Below, one piece after another: positions 1 through 5,894 of a DNA stretch of 6,686 bases. The stretch lies in NCBI GenBank assembly GCA_910587545.1, contig CAJUMI010000106.1:1-6686 (forward strand), written 5' to 3'. Position 1 is the stretch's first letter. Each line of letters opens with the position of its first letter. The position numbers and the translations under genes were made by a program. Below the pieces are notes generated by a model. The model searched no databases and had not been told where the DNA came from. It was given only the letters and a program-made list of their open reading frames with translations. The DNA is from an uncultured Muribaculaceae bacterium. Its GTDB lineage: Bacteria > Bacteroidota > Bacteroidia > Bacteroidales > Muribaculaceae.

Positions 1-24
1 ATTTCGACTGATGCTTGTTTTTTA

Positions 25-53
25 TTAACATTTGTTTTTAAACAGACTCTTAA
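25..53 (-). promoter_or_regulatory. 29-nt shared intergenic element, copy 1
   Basis: Read on the minus strand, this stretch matches bases 6633-6661 of the plus strand at 24 of 29 positions without gaps. The match includes the identical 11-nt core TGTTTAAAAAC and a shared TGTTAA at the end. Within the element TGTTTAA and TGTTAA recur 14 nt apart, like a direct repeat. It lies just downstream, in minus-strand sense, of a -7-like TATTTTTG (59-66), so it may be the promoter-proximal leader or operator of a gene leaving the window on the left. The function is unknown; the similarity itself is directly visible. Confidence 0.5.
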
Positions 54-57
54 TAAT

Positions 58-77
58 ACAAAAATAGTATTTTTTGT
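58..77. promoter_or_regulatory. AT-rich dyad with back-to-back -7-like elements
   Basis: ACAAAAATA (58-66) and TATTTTTTGT (68-77) are inverted copies apart from one extra T. On the minus strand the left arm reads TATTTTTG, a full match to the Bacteroidota -7 consensus TAnnTTTG. A TTG lies 17 nt upstream (84-86 on the plus strand), slightly closer than the usual ~19-21. On the plus strand the right arm reads TATTTTTTG, one base too long for the consensus. The likeliest reading is a promoter for an unseen leftward gene; a weak divergent pair is possible. Confidence 0.35.
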
Positions 78-167
78 TTATTCCAATGCCCGGTATTCCT
101 AAAAATAACGGCCACGGCTTTCTGTCAGCGCCTGGTCTGTTTTCATCCGAAACTTCGCAACGTTCAA

Positions 168-202
168 CTGCAATTTTTATTGCAGGTCTTCTCAATGAAG
201 AC
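168..202. other. Two abutting small hairpins
   Basis: CTGCAAT (168-174) and ATTGCAG (179-185) form a perfect 7-bp stem with a TTTT loop. Immediately next to it, GTCTTC (186-191) and GAAGAC (197-202) form a 6-bp stem with a five-base loop. They could be part of a structured leader or small RNA, or a protein-binding dyad. No clear promoter was found that would transcribe them on the plus strand, and no T-run follows to mark a terminator. Each stem alone is short enough to be chance. Confidence 0.3.
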
Positions 203-219
203 TGAGGTCTGGAACTCAT

Positions 220-239
220 TGAAATCCACTGAAATCCAC
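220..239. repeat. Tandem 10-nt direct repeat (two units)
   Basis: TGAAATCCAC occurs twice head to tail (220-229 and 230-239). The 10-nt period is close to one DNA turn, so a binding site is conceivable, but replication slippage explains it equally well. It lies about 120 nt upstream of the panC -33 box. Confidence 0.4.
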
Positions 240-356
240 GGGGTCGCGATCCTTGCCGGAATTGCTGATGCTAAATTACATGTGGATAGGCCGATCAATG
301 GCTACGATGTATTGGAGGTATTGCGTCTGGTCTTTGTCGGAATAATTTGCGGCATG

Positions 357-388
357 TTTGCAAGGTTGAGGGGAAATGTTTAATTTTG
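357..388 (+). promoter_or_regulatory. panC promoter, Bacteroidota type
   Basis: TTTG at 357-360 is followed after exactly 20 nt by TAATTTTG at 381-388. This matches the primary-sigma consensus of Bacteroidota (TTTG at -33, TAnnTTTG at -7) in every defined base. Transcription would start near 393-396, leaving a leader of roughly 50 nt before the panC ATG at 448. It is the best promoter match found for the plus-strand genes and probably drives panC-panD and perhaps the genes beyond. Confidence 0.75.
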
Positions 389-447
389 CACCTTGATTAT
401 AAGGAGTTGTCACTCTTTATAAATAAAAAGTTTTGAAACAGACAGAA

Positions 448-1290
448 ATGAATGTCATAAGAACAGTCAGCGGATTGCGTCGTGCGGTGGCCGACGCAAA
501 AGCGAAAGGTGCGACGGTCGGATTGGTTCCCACGATGGGGGCCCTTCATGCCGGCCATGTATCACTTATCGATCGTGCCCGCAAGGAGTGTGATTTTGTC
601 GTGGTAAGCGATTTTGTCAACCCTACTCAATTCAATAATAAAGAAGATCTTGTCACATATCCGCGCACAGAAGCCGCTGATTGTGAGAAAATGGAGAAAG
701 CCGGTGTGGATGTGGCTTTTATTCCCTCTGTGGAGGAAATATATCCCGAACCTGATACGCGGGTGTTTGATCTCGGTCCGGTGGCAGAAGTCATGGAGGG
801 CGCCATGCGTCCCGGCCACTTCAATGGCGTCGCACAGATAGTCAGCAAGCTGTTTGCGATCGTAGAGCCTGACAAGGCCTACTTCGGAGAGAAGGATTTC
901 CAGCAGATTGCCGTTATACGCCGTATGGTCGAACTCGAGGGCTTCAAGCTTGAAATTGTCGACTGTCCGATATTGCGCGAGCCCGACGGTCTGGCGATGA
1001 GTTCAAGGAATGTCAGATTGGATGCCGTACACCGCGAACTCGCGCCTGCGATCAATCGCATACTCCGAGAATCGATCGATTTTGCGTTGACCCATAGTGT
1101 AGAGGAAACCGAACGATTTGTTGCCGGGACGATTAATTCAACCGGCGATCTGGAGACTGAATACTATCAGATTGTCGACTCTCTCACAATGCAGCCTGTC
1201 GATCCGTCGGCGCGTCCCTGCAAAGGAATGGTCGGGTGTGTGACAGTCTATTGCGGTGGAGTAAGACTGATTGATAACATCAAATATTGA
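448..1290 (+). CDS. panC: Pantothenate synthetase (pantoate--beta-alanine ligase)
   Basis: Cytosolic enzyme that joins pantoate and beta-alanine using ATP, through a pantoyl-adenylate, to make pantothenate for coenzyme A. At 280 residues it has the normal family length. Signatures in order are PTMGALHAGH (residues 28-37, containing the HxGH nucleotidyltransferase motif), FVNPTQF (56-62), RPGHFNGV (121-128), GEKDFQQ (147-153) and the KMSKS-like region in REPDGLAMSSRN (177-188). ATG 448 is preferred because the protein then begins just before the first strand, as in homologues; an in-frame TTG at 433 would add five residues. No Shine-Dalgarno is correctly placed: AAGGAG at 401-406 is too far away. 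A strong promoter lies at 357-388. panD follows after 19 nt and supplies its beta-alanine. No panB is visible here. Confidence 0.96.
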   Translation: MNVIRTVSGLRRAVADAKAKGATVGLVPTMGALHAGHVSLIDRARKECDFVVVSDFVNPTQFNNKEDLVTYPRTEAADCEKMEKAGVDVAFIPSVEEIYPEPDTRVFDLGPVAEVMEGAMRPGHFNGVAQIVSKLFAIVEPDKAYFGEKDFQQIAVIRRMVELEGFKLEIVDCPILREPDGLAMSSRNVRLDAVHRELAPAINRILRESIDFALTHSVEETERFVAGTINSTGDLETEYYQIVDSLTMQPVDPSARPCKGMVGCVTVYCGGVRLIDNIKY

Positions 1291-1309
1291 GCTCAAAAAA
1301 GCTAATCAA

Positions 1310-1663
1310 ATGAATATAGAAGTCCTGAAATCGAAGATCCATCGCGTCACGGTCACCGAGGCTTGTCTTGATTATATCGGCAGCATCACCATCGACGAGG
1401 ATCTTATGGATGCCGCCGGCATTATAGCCGGCGAGCGCGTCTATATAGTCAACAATAACAACGGCGCCCGCCTCGACACCTATACAATCCCCGGCGAGCG
1501 TGGCAGTGGTGTCATCTGTCTCAACGGTGCGGCAGCGCGGCTTGTGCAGCCGGGCGATATAGTGATCATAATGAGCTATGCGTCAATGCCGCTTGAGGAG
1601 GCCCGCACATTCAAGCCCACTGTCATATTTCCCGACACGGCGACCAACCGTCTTGTAAAATAG
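1310..1663 (+). CDS. panD: Aspartate 1-decarboxylase proenzyme
   Basis: Pyruvoyl-dependent enzyme that decarboxylates L-aspartate to beta-alanine, the co-substrate of PanC. The 117-residue precursor is of normal length. Its landmarks fall at the same numbers as in the E. coli protein: Lys9, His11, the self-cleavage pair Gly24-Ser25 (in DYIGSITID), Arg54, Thr57 and Tyr58. Cleavage before Ser25 would give a short beta chain and an alpha chain with an N-terminal pyruvoyl group. The ATG at 1310 gives exactly this numbering; an in-frame TTG at 1271 inside panC would add 13 unrelated residues and is rejected. The start is preceded by an A-rich stretch rather than a Shine-Dalgarno. It lies 19 nt after panC, so the two are almost certainly co-transcribed. 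Confidence 0.96.
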   Translation: MNIEVLKSKIHRVTVTEACLDYIGSITIDEDLMDAAGIIAGERVYIVNNNNGARLDTYTIPGERGSGVICLNGAAARLVQPGDIVIIMSYASMPLEEARTFKPTVIFPDTATNRLVK

Positions 1664-1715
1664 TCTTATAGATCCAATTTAAAATAAAAATCCCACTCCC
1701 AGATACCGACATCAT

Positions 1716-3053
1716 ATGTTTGAAAATCTTAGCGACAGATTAGAGAGAAGTTTTAAGTTACTTAAAGGCCAGGGCAAGATCACGGAGATCAACGTTGCCG
1801 AGACGCTCAAGGATGTGCGTCGCGCACTCGTCGATGCCGACGTGAACTATAAGGTGGCTAAAAATTTCACCGATACCGTCAAGCAGAAAGCCATCGGCCA
1901 GAATGTGATCAACGCCATAAAGCCGAGCGAACTCATGGTGAAGATCGTCCATGACGAACTCACCTCGCTTATGGGCGGCGACGTCACTCCGCTCAATCTG
2001 TCGGGCAAGCCGGCCATAATACTGATGTCGGGTCTGCAAGGTTCTGGAAAAACGACATTTTCCGGCAAACTTGCAAAAAAACTGAGGAGCGAGAAGGGCA
2101 TGCGCCCTCTGCTCGTGGCCTGCGACGTCTACCGTCCGGCCGCCATCGACCAGCTCAAGGTGCTCGGGGATTCAATCAATGTTCCGGTCTATACTGAAGA
2201 CGGAAATAAAAATCCGGTAGAGATCGCGCGTCATGCCATCGATTACGCCAAAAGCAACAGCCACGATCTTGTGATTGTCGACACGGCCGGCCGTCTTGCT
2301 GTTGACGAGCAGATGATGGATGAGATCGAAGCAATAAAGAATGCGATCCGTCCGACAGAGACCCTTTTTGTCGTCGATGCGATGACAGGTCAGGATGCGG
2401 TCAACACAGCCAAGATATTCAACGACCGTCTCGATTTCGGAGGAGTCGTACTTACGAAACTCGACGGCGACACCCGTGGCGGTGCGGCGCTTTCTATTCG
2501 CAGTGTAGTCGACAAGCCCATCAAATTTGTCGGAACCGGGGAAAGCCTCGACGGACTCGACGCCTTCTATCCGTCGCGTATGGCCGACCGTATTCTCGGC
2601 ATGGGCGATATTGTTTCTCTCGTCGAGAAAGCCCAGCAGCAATACGATGAGAAAGAAGCCGAGGAGATTGCTGCAAAACTTCGGAAGAACCAGTTTACAT
2701 TCAACGACTTCCTCAAGCAGATACAGCAGATCAAGAAGATGGGCAACATCAAGGATCTGGCTTCGATGATACCCGGTGTCGGCAAAGCCATACGCGATGT
2801 CGAGATTGACAATGATGCGTTCAAAGGCATAGAGGCGATCATCATGTCGATGACTCCTTACGAGCGAGAACATCCGGAGGTGATCAACGGCAGCCGCCGT
2901 CAGCGCATTGCTAAAGGCTCCGGTACGTCAGCTCAGGATGTCAACCGTCTGCTCAAGCAATTCGATGACATGCGCAAGATGATGCGTGCCGCGACTTCGA
3001 TGCGTAATCCGATGAAGATGATGCAGCAGATCCGCAAAGCAAAACGTCGTTAA
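1716..3053 (+). CDS. ffh: Signal recognition particle GTPase, SRP54 homologue
   Basis: Protein part of the signal recognition particle. It binds signal sequences of nascent membrane and exported proteins, and 4.5S RNA, and docks at the receptor FtsY in a GTP-dependent step. The 445 residues cover all three domains: the N helical bundle (about 1-85), the G domain with GLQGSGKT (106-113), DVYRPAA (137-143), DTAGR (189-193) and TKLDGD (247-252), and the methionine-rich M domain (about 325-445) with RRQRIAKGSG (394-403) and an M-rich basic tail. It follows panD after 52 nt with no TAnnTTTG match in the gap, so it may be read from the panC promoter. The first ~17 codons are AT-rich compared with the rest, as is common near bacterial starts. 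The 4.5S RNA gene is not seen in this window. Confidence 0.97.
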   Translation: MFENLSDRLERSFKLLKGQGKITEINVAETLKDVRRALVDADVNYKVAKNFTDTVKQKAIGQNVINAIKPSELMVKIVHDELTSLMGGDVTPLNLSGKPAIILMSGLQGSGKTTFSGKLAKKLRSEKGMRPLLVACDVYRPAAIDQLKVLGDSINVPVYTEDGNKNPVEIARHAIDYAKSNSHDLVIVDTAGRLAVDEQMMDEIEAIKNAIRPTETLFVVDAMTGQDAVNTAKIFNDRLDFGGVVLTKLDGDTRGGAALSIRSVVDKPIKFVGTGESLDGLDAFYPSRMADRILGMGDIVSLVEKAQQQYDEKEAEEIAAKLRKNQFTFNDFLKQIQQIKKMGNIKDLASMIPGVGKAIRDVEIDNDAFKGIEAIIMSMTPYEREHPEVINGSRRQRIAKGSGTSAQDVNRLLKQFDDMRKMMRAATSMRNPMKMMQQIRKAKRR

Positions 3054-3076
3054 ACATTTAAAAAGTCAGAAAGGCC

Positions 3077-3958
3077 ATGCAACTTATAGACGGTAAAAAG
3101 ACATCTACCGAGATCAAACAGGAAATAGCCGCTGAAGTGGCTGAAATGACAGCGGCCGGCATTCGTCGTCCCCATCTGGCGGCTATACTGGTAGGCCACG
3201 ACGGCGGCAGCGAGACTTATGTCGCCAACAAGGTGAAGTCGTGTGCCGAATGCGGCTTTGAATCAACGCTGCTTCGTTTTGAGGATGACATCACCGAAGA
3301 ACAACTCCTTGCTGAAGTCCGTAAACTTAATGCAGATGACAATATCGACGGATTTATCGTGCAGCTGCCTCTTCCGAAACATATCGACGAGCAGCGTGTC
3401 ATCGAGACGGTGGATCCTGACAAGGATGTCGACGGTTTTCATCCCGTCAATGTCGGCCGTCTTTCTATTGGACTGCCCGGTTTCAAGTCTGCGACACCCG
3501 CCGGGATTATCGAGCTGTTGCGCCGTTATAACATCGAAACATGCGGCAAGCATGTTGTTGTGATCGGCCGGAGCAATATAGTCGGCAAGCCGGTGGCATC
3601 GCTGTTGATGCAGAAGGGCAATCCCGGTGATGCGACGGTGACAGTCTGTCATAGCCGTACGGCAAATCTCGCCGACATCACCCGTGGGGCGGATATTGTG
3701 ATCGCCGCGCTCGGAAAGCCCGGATTTGTCACTGTCGACATGATTAAGGATGGAGCTACAGTGATAGACGTCGGCACGACAAGAGTACCTGATCCATCGC
3801 GCAAGAGCGGCTTCCGTCTGTGTGGCGACGTGGATTTCGAGAACGTCGCACCCAAATGCGCGTTCATCACTCCTGTTCCCGGCGGAGTAGGTCCGATGAC
3901 CATATGCAGCCTGATGATCAATACACTTCAGGCTGCTAAACAGCGTCGCAGACGCTGA
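3077..3958 (+). CDS. folD: Bifunctional methylene-THF dehydrogenase / methenyl-THF cyclohydrolase
   Basis: Cytosolic enzyme interconverting 5,10-methylene-THF, 5,10-methenyl-THF and 10-formyl-THF, usually with NADP(H). It feeds purine and formyl-Met synthesis. The length of 293 residues is normal. Visible signatures are the catalytic Tyr48-x3-Lys52 in SETYVANKVKS, QLPLP (96-100), DKDVDGFHPVN (115-125), the nucleotide-binding GRSNIVGKP (164-172), HSRT (192-195) and PVPGGVGPMT (266-275). The protein ends in a short basic tail (KQRRRR). The gene starts 23 nt after ffh with no promoter-like site in the gap, so the two are probably one transcript. As I recall, ffh-folD adjacency is common in Bacteroidales, though no direct functional tie is known. 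Confidence 0.97.
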   Translation: MQLIDGKKTSTEIKQEIAAEVAEMTAAGIRRPHLAAILVGHDGGSETYVANKVKSCAECGFESTLLRFEDDITEEQLLAEVRKLNADDNIDGFIVQLPLPKHIDEQRVIETVDPDKDVDGFHPVNVGRLSIGLPGFKSATPAGIIELLRRYNIETCGKHVVVIGRSNIVGKPVASLLMQKGNPGDATVTVCHSRTANLADITRGADIVIAALGKPGFVTVDMIKDGATVIDVGTTRVPDPSRKSGFRLCGDVDFENVAPKCAFITPVPGGVGPMTICSLMINTLQAAKQRRRR

Positions 3959-3965
3959 TCGGACT

Positions 3966-5024
3966 ATGTGTGTGTTGCCTCTGGTCGTATCACTTGTCAA
4001 CCTCATTTTCGGGGTTGATCAGGCGGAGCTTGTTTTTGCCGGAGATGCCATGCAGCATATGGCTCAGATAGAAGCCGCGCGGCAGCAGGACGGGACGTAT
4101 GATTACTCGGATTGTTTTGCTGAAATCGCGCCAATGATCCAGAGTGCCGACTATGCTGTGGTCAATCTCGAGACACCGATCGGATCGGGCGATTTCACCG
4201 GTTACCCTTGCTTTAATGCTCCCGCATCATTTGCCAGGGCTCTTCGTGATGCAGGTTTCAACCTGATGCTGACTGCCAACAATCACACTCTCGACCGTCG
4301 CGACCGTGGGGTGCACGCGACCATCGACAGCCTCGATGCGGCCGGTATAGAACATATCGGGACCTACCATAATGCTGCGGCACGCGATTCGTTGTCGGCA
4401 TTTGTCAGGAATATTTCCGGGATCCGCATAGGATTTCTCAATTACACATACGGCACAAATGGTATCACTGTGAGCGGTGACGCCGTGGTGAATTATATCG
4501 ACAGGGGAAAGATCGCTGAAGACATAGCCTCGCTCAGAGATGCGGGTGCGGAGATTATCACAGTAGCCGTGCATTGGGGTGATGAGTATCATCTGCTTGA
4601 GAACTCGGCGCAACGCTCGTTGGCTGACTTTCTTGTCGATCAAGGGGTCGATCTGGTCATCGGCGGTCATCCTCATGTCATACAACCTATGGAGGTGCGC
4701 CACAATGATGAGCTGGGCAAGGACGTTCTTGTCGTGTATTCTCTGGGAAACTTTATCTCAAACATGAAGACCCGCGATACTCGCGGCGGAGCGATAGTCA
4801 GAGTCAGTCTTGTCAAAGGCAAGGATGGGGTGGCACGGTTTGACAGGGCGAGCTATGATCTCGTGTTCACAGTGCCGCCGTCGTCTCCCGGCGATAATTT
4901 CCGCCTTGTGCCTGCATATGATTATGAAGGCGGCCGCTGGCAAGCCGCATGCCGCGCGTTTGTGAAAGCGGCAGAAGATATTTTCTCACGCCATAATATC
5001 AAAGTCGGTCGGACTGCCCGCTGA
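3966..5024 (+). CDS. CapA-family (PGA_cap) metallophosphatase-like protein, probably exported
   Basis: The 352-residue protein belongs to the CapA/PgsA family, named for poly-gamma-glutamate capsule synthesis and folded like calcineurin-type phosphoesterases. Motifs are GD (26-27), NLE (67-69), ANNH (104-107), HWG (203-205), GGHPHVIQP (233-241) and SLGNF (259-263). Together these give the expected metal-ligand set, so the site looks intact. No pgsB or pgsC partner is present, so a capsule role should not be assumed; a substrate cannot be named. Residues 3-15 are hydrophobic, suggesting a signal peptide or anchor, but the N-terminus lacks the usual basic residues. ATG 3966 is the only normal start; the frame is open upstream only to 3918, without ATG, GTG or TTG. 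The gene begins 7 nt after folD, which suggests co-transcription. Its 3' end overlaps the opposing CPBP gene by 26 bp. Confidence 0.9.
   Translation: MCVLPLVVSLVNLIFGVDQAELVFAGDAMQHMAQIEAARQQDGTYDYSDCFAEIAPMIQSADYAVVNLETPIGSGDFTGYPCFNAPASFARALRDAGFNLMLTANNHTLDRRDRGVHATIDSLDAAGIEHIGTYHNAAARDSLSAFVRNISGIRIGFLNYTYGTNGITVSGDAVVNYIDRGKIAEDIASLRDAGAEIITVAVHWGDEYHLLENSAQRSLADFLVDQGVDLVIGGHPHVIQPMEVRHNDELGKDVLVVYSLGNFISNMKTRDTRGGAIVRVSLVKGKDGVARFDRASYDLVFTVPPSSPGDNFRLVPAYDYEGGRWQAACRAFVKAAEDIFSRHNIKVGRTAR
4999..5024. other. 26-bp tail-to-tail gene overlap
   Basis: The capA stop (TGA, 5022-5024) lies beyond the minus-strand stop of the CPBP gene (TGA read from 5001 to 4999), so the last codons of each gene are antisense to the other. 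No GC-rich hairpin followed by a T-run is visible here, so no intrinsic terminator could be assigned to either transcript. Any termination signal would lie inside the opposing gene. Confidence 0.85.
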
Positions 5025-5877
5025 GCTGCCTGACGGTGTCGCTACGTCGCGCGATCATCAATAATATCACAGCCGTTGCGACGAAACTGACAGACAGTAT
5101 TGCCGGATTTCCGTCAGTTCCTACAGTGTCGATCGATGTAGGCTCGTTGCTGCCTGGACCGTATATCCATTGCCACGTTACATATAGTATATTGTTGGAG
5201 GCATGTATCATAACCGGAATCCACAGGCTGCGGCTCCAGTAAAGCAGATAGCCGAAATATGCGCCAAGCAGAGTGCGTGGCACGAAACCATAGAACTGGA
5301 AATGCAGTGCGCTGAATATTATCGCTACAGTCCAGATCGCAACATGGACATTTACCCTTCCGGTCGTCATAAGTCTCAGCATGGTTCCGCGGAAAAACAG
5401 TTCTTCGCCCAATCCGGCAAGAATGCCGATAATAAGGATGTTCATTACCAGATCGCCGATTGTATTACCGCCCTGAAGCAGTTCTATCGACCGTCCGGCA
5501 TTCTGCTCCATCTCCTTTAGCGCATTTTCAAGCCATGAAAGAGAGTCGGGCAAAGTAAGAGACTGGTTGAGGTCGATTGTCATATTCATGAGCGGGACAG
5601 ACGCTATGAGGCCAGCCAGCGCGAGAAGAAGCTGCACAGGATCGAACCTGCGGTCAATGGCGAGAAATGACGCGGAACGTCGTGTGACAATCATTGCTGT
5701 GGCAATCGCCGGGATTATCAGTTGAAAAATACTCTGGACGACAGCGGCTATGCGCATAGCCGCTGTCGAATCGGGAAACTTTGAGATCAGAATACCTCCG
5801 CAAAATCTTGAAATCAGGAATCCTATTACGGCGATACATATAAAAAATACGAAGCGTTGTCTTAGTGTCAGAAGCAT
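4999..5877 (-). CDS. CPBP-family intramembrane metalloprotease (Abi/CAAX type)
   Basis: Polytopic membrane protein of 292 residues in the CPBP (CAAX protease and bacteriocin-processing) family of glutamate-type intramembrane metalloproteases. The three family motifs are present: GEELFFRG (157-164, EExxxR with Glu158, Glu159, Arg163), FSALHFQFYGFVPRTLLG (188-205, with His192) and HASNN (225-229, HxxxN). Hydrophobic segments lie roughly at 9-31, 41-64, 81-99, 143-157, 176-192, 202-223 and 259-276. The substrate is unknown; relatives process peptides or prenylated proteins, or give self-immunity to bacteriocins, but no bacteriocin gene is nearby. ATG 5877 lies 17 nt after the trmN6 stop, so it is probably the second gene of that operon. 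A perfect 30-nt palindrome covers codons 37-47 of the reading frame, and the 3' end overlaps capA. Confidence 0.93.
   Translation of the reverse strand: MLLTLRQRFVFFICIAVIGFLISRFCGGILISKFPDSTAAMRIAAVVQSIFQLIIPAIATAMIVTRRSASFLAIDRRFDPVQLLLALAGLIASVPLMNMTIDLNQSLTLPDSLSWLENALKEMEQNAGRSIELLQGGNTIGDLVMNILIIGILAGLGEELFFRGTMLRLMTTGRVNVHVAIWTVAIIFSALHFQFYGFVPRTLLGAYFGYLLYWSRSLWIPVMIHASNNILYVTWQWIYGPGSNEPTSIDTVGTDGNPAILSVSFVATAVILLMIARRSDTVRQLSGQSDRL
5739..5768. repeat. Perfect 30-nt palindrome inside the CPBP gene
   Basis: Each half is the exact reverse complement of the other: CGACAGCGGCTATGC (5739-5753), then its inverted copy (5754-5768). The centre is TGCGCA. It sits in frame and encodes most of STAAMRIAAV (residues 37-46), between or at the start of the first membrane segments. 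In mRNA it could form a stem of up to 13 bp with a four-base GCGC loop. Symmetry stops sharply at both ends. A five-T run occurs in minus-strand sense only after about 10 nt, too far away for a typical intrinsic terminator. Confidence 0.9.
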
Positions 5878-5894
5878 ATAGGTGATTGTATAAT

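Larger units (their letters stand above)
67..356. other. Gene-poor intergenic region upstream of the panC promoter
   Basis: No convincing gene lies in these 290 bases. The only open frames are a 62-codon plus-strand frame (ATG 195 to stop 381-383) and a 64-codon minus-strand frame (219-25). Neither resembles a known family, and the first runs into the panC promoter. The visible structure is two abutting hairpins (168-202) and a 10-nt tandem repeat (220-239). The region probably separates a leftward gene outside the window from panC. Confidence 0.5.

Noticed and set aside
1..31. Minus-strand ATG (31-29) open to the left edge, reading MLIKNKHQSK, possibly the start of a leftward gene
   Set aside because: Ten codons are not enough to recognise. 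The ATG lies within the shared element, whose other copy has TTG there. A glycogen synthase gene often neighbours panC in Bacteroides as I recall, but these residues do not confirm it.
25..219. Minus-strand open frame of 64 codons
   Set aside because: Its sequence looks random, and it runs through the AT-rich dyad and the 29-nt shared element, which are better explained as intergenic signals.
195..383. Plus-strand open frame of 62 codons beginning MKTEVWNS, with a hydrophobic stretch near its end
   Set aside because: It resembles no family I recognise, has no promoter of its own, and its stop codon lies inside the -7 box of the strong panC promoter. A small membrane peptide cannot be excluded, but the support is too weak for a gene call.
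401..406. AAGGAG, a Shine-Dalgarno-like hexamer upstream of panC
   Set aside because: It lies more than 40 nt before ATG 448 and 26 nt before TTG 433, with no start at a suitable distance. Bacteroidota rarely depend on this signal.
1414..1433. CGCCGGC/GCCGGCG hairpin in panD
   Set aside because: A 7-bp stem with a 6-nt loop in Gly/Ala-rich codons is expected by chance in GC-rich coding sequence.
2172..2873. 233-codon minus-strand open frame opposite ffh
   Set aside because: It is antisense to an intact, conserved Ffh domain region and shows no recognisable motifs, so it is a shadow frame of a GC-rich gene.
3263..4006. 247-codon minus-strand open frame opposite folD and the start of capA
   Set aside because: It runs antisense across two well-supported genes and their junction and has no family features.
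4772..4786. CCGCGA-TAC-TCGCGG hairpin in the capA-like gene
   Set aside because: A 6-bp stem in coding sequence, far from the gene end and without a T-run, so it is not a terminator.
5085..5119. AACTGAC/GTCAGTT inverted repeat near the 3' end of the CPBP gene
   Set aside because: The 7-bp arms are separated by 21 nt and there is no T-run. This is within chance expectation and not convincing as a terminator.
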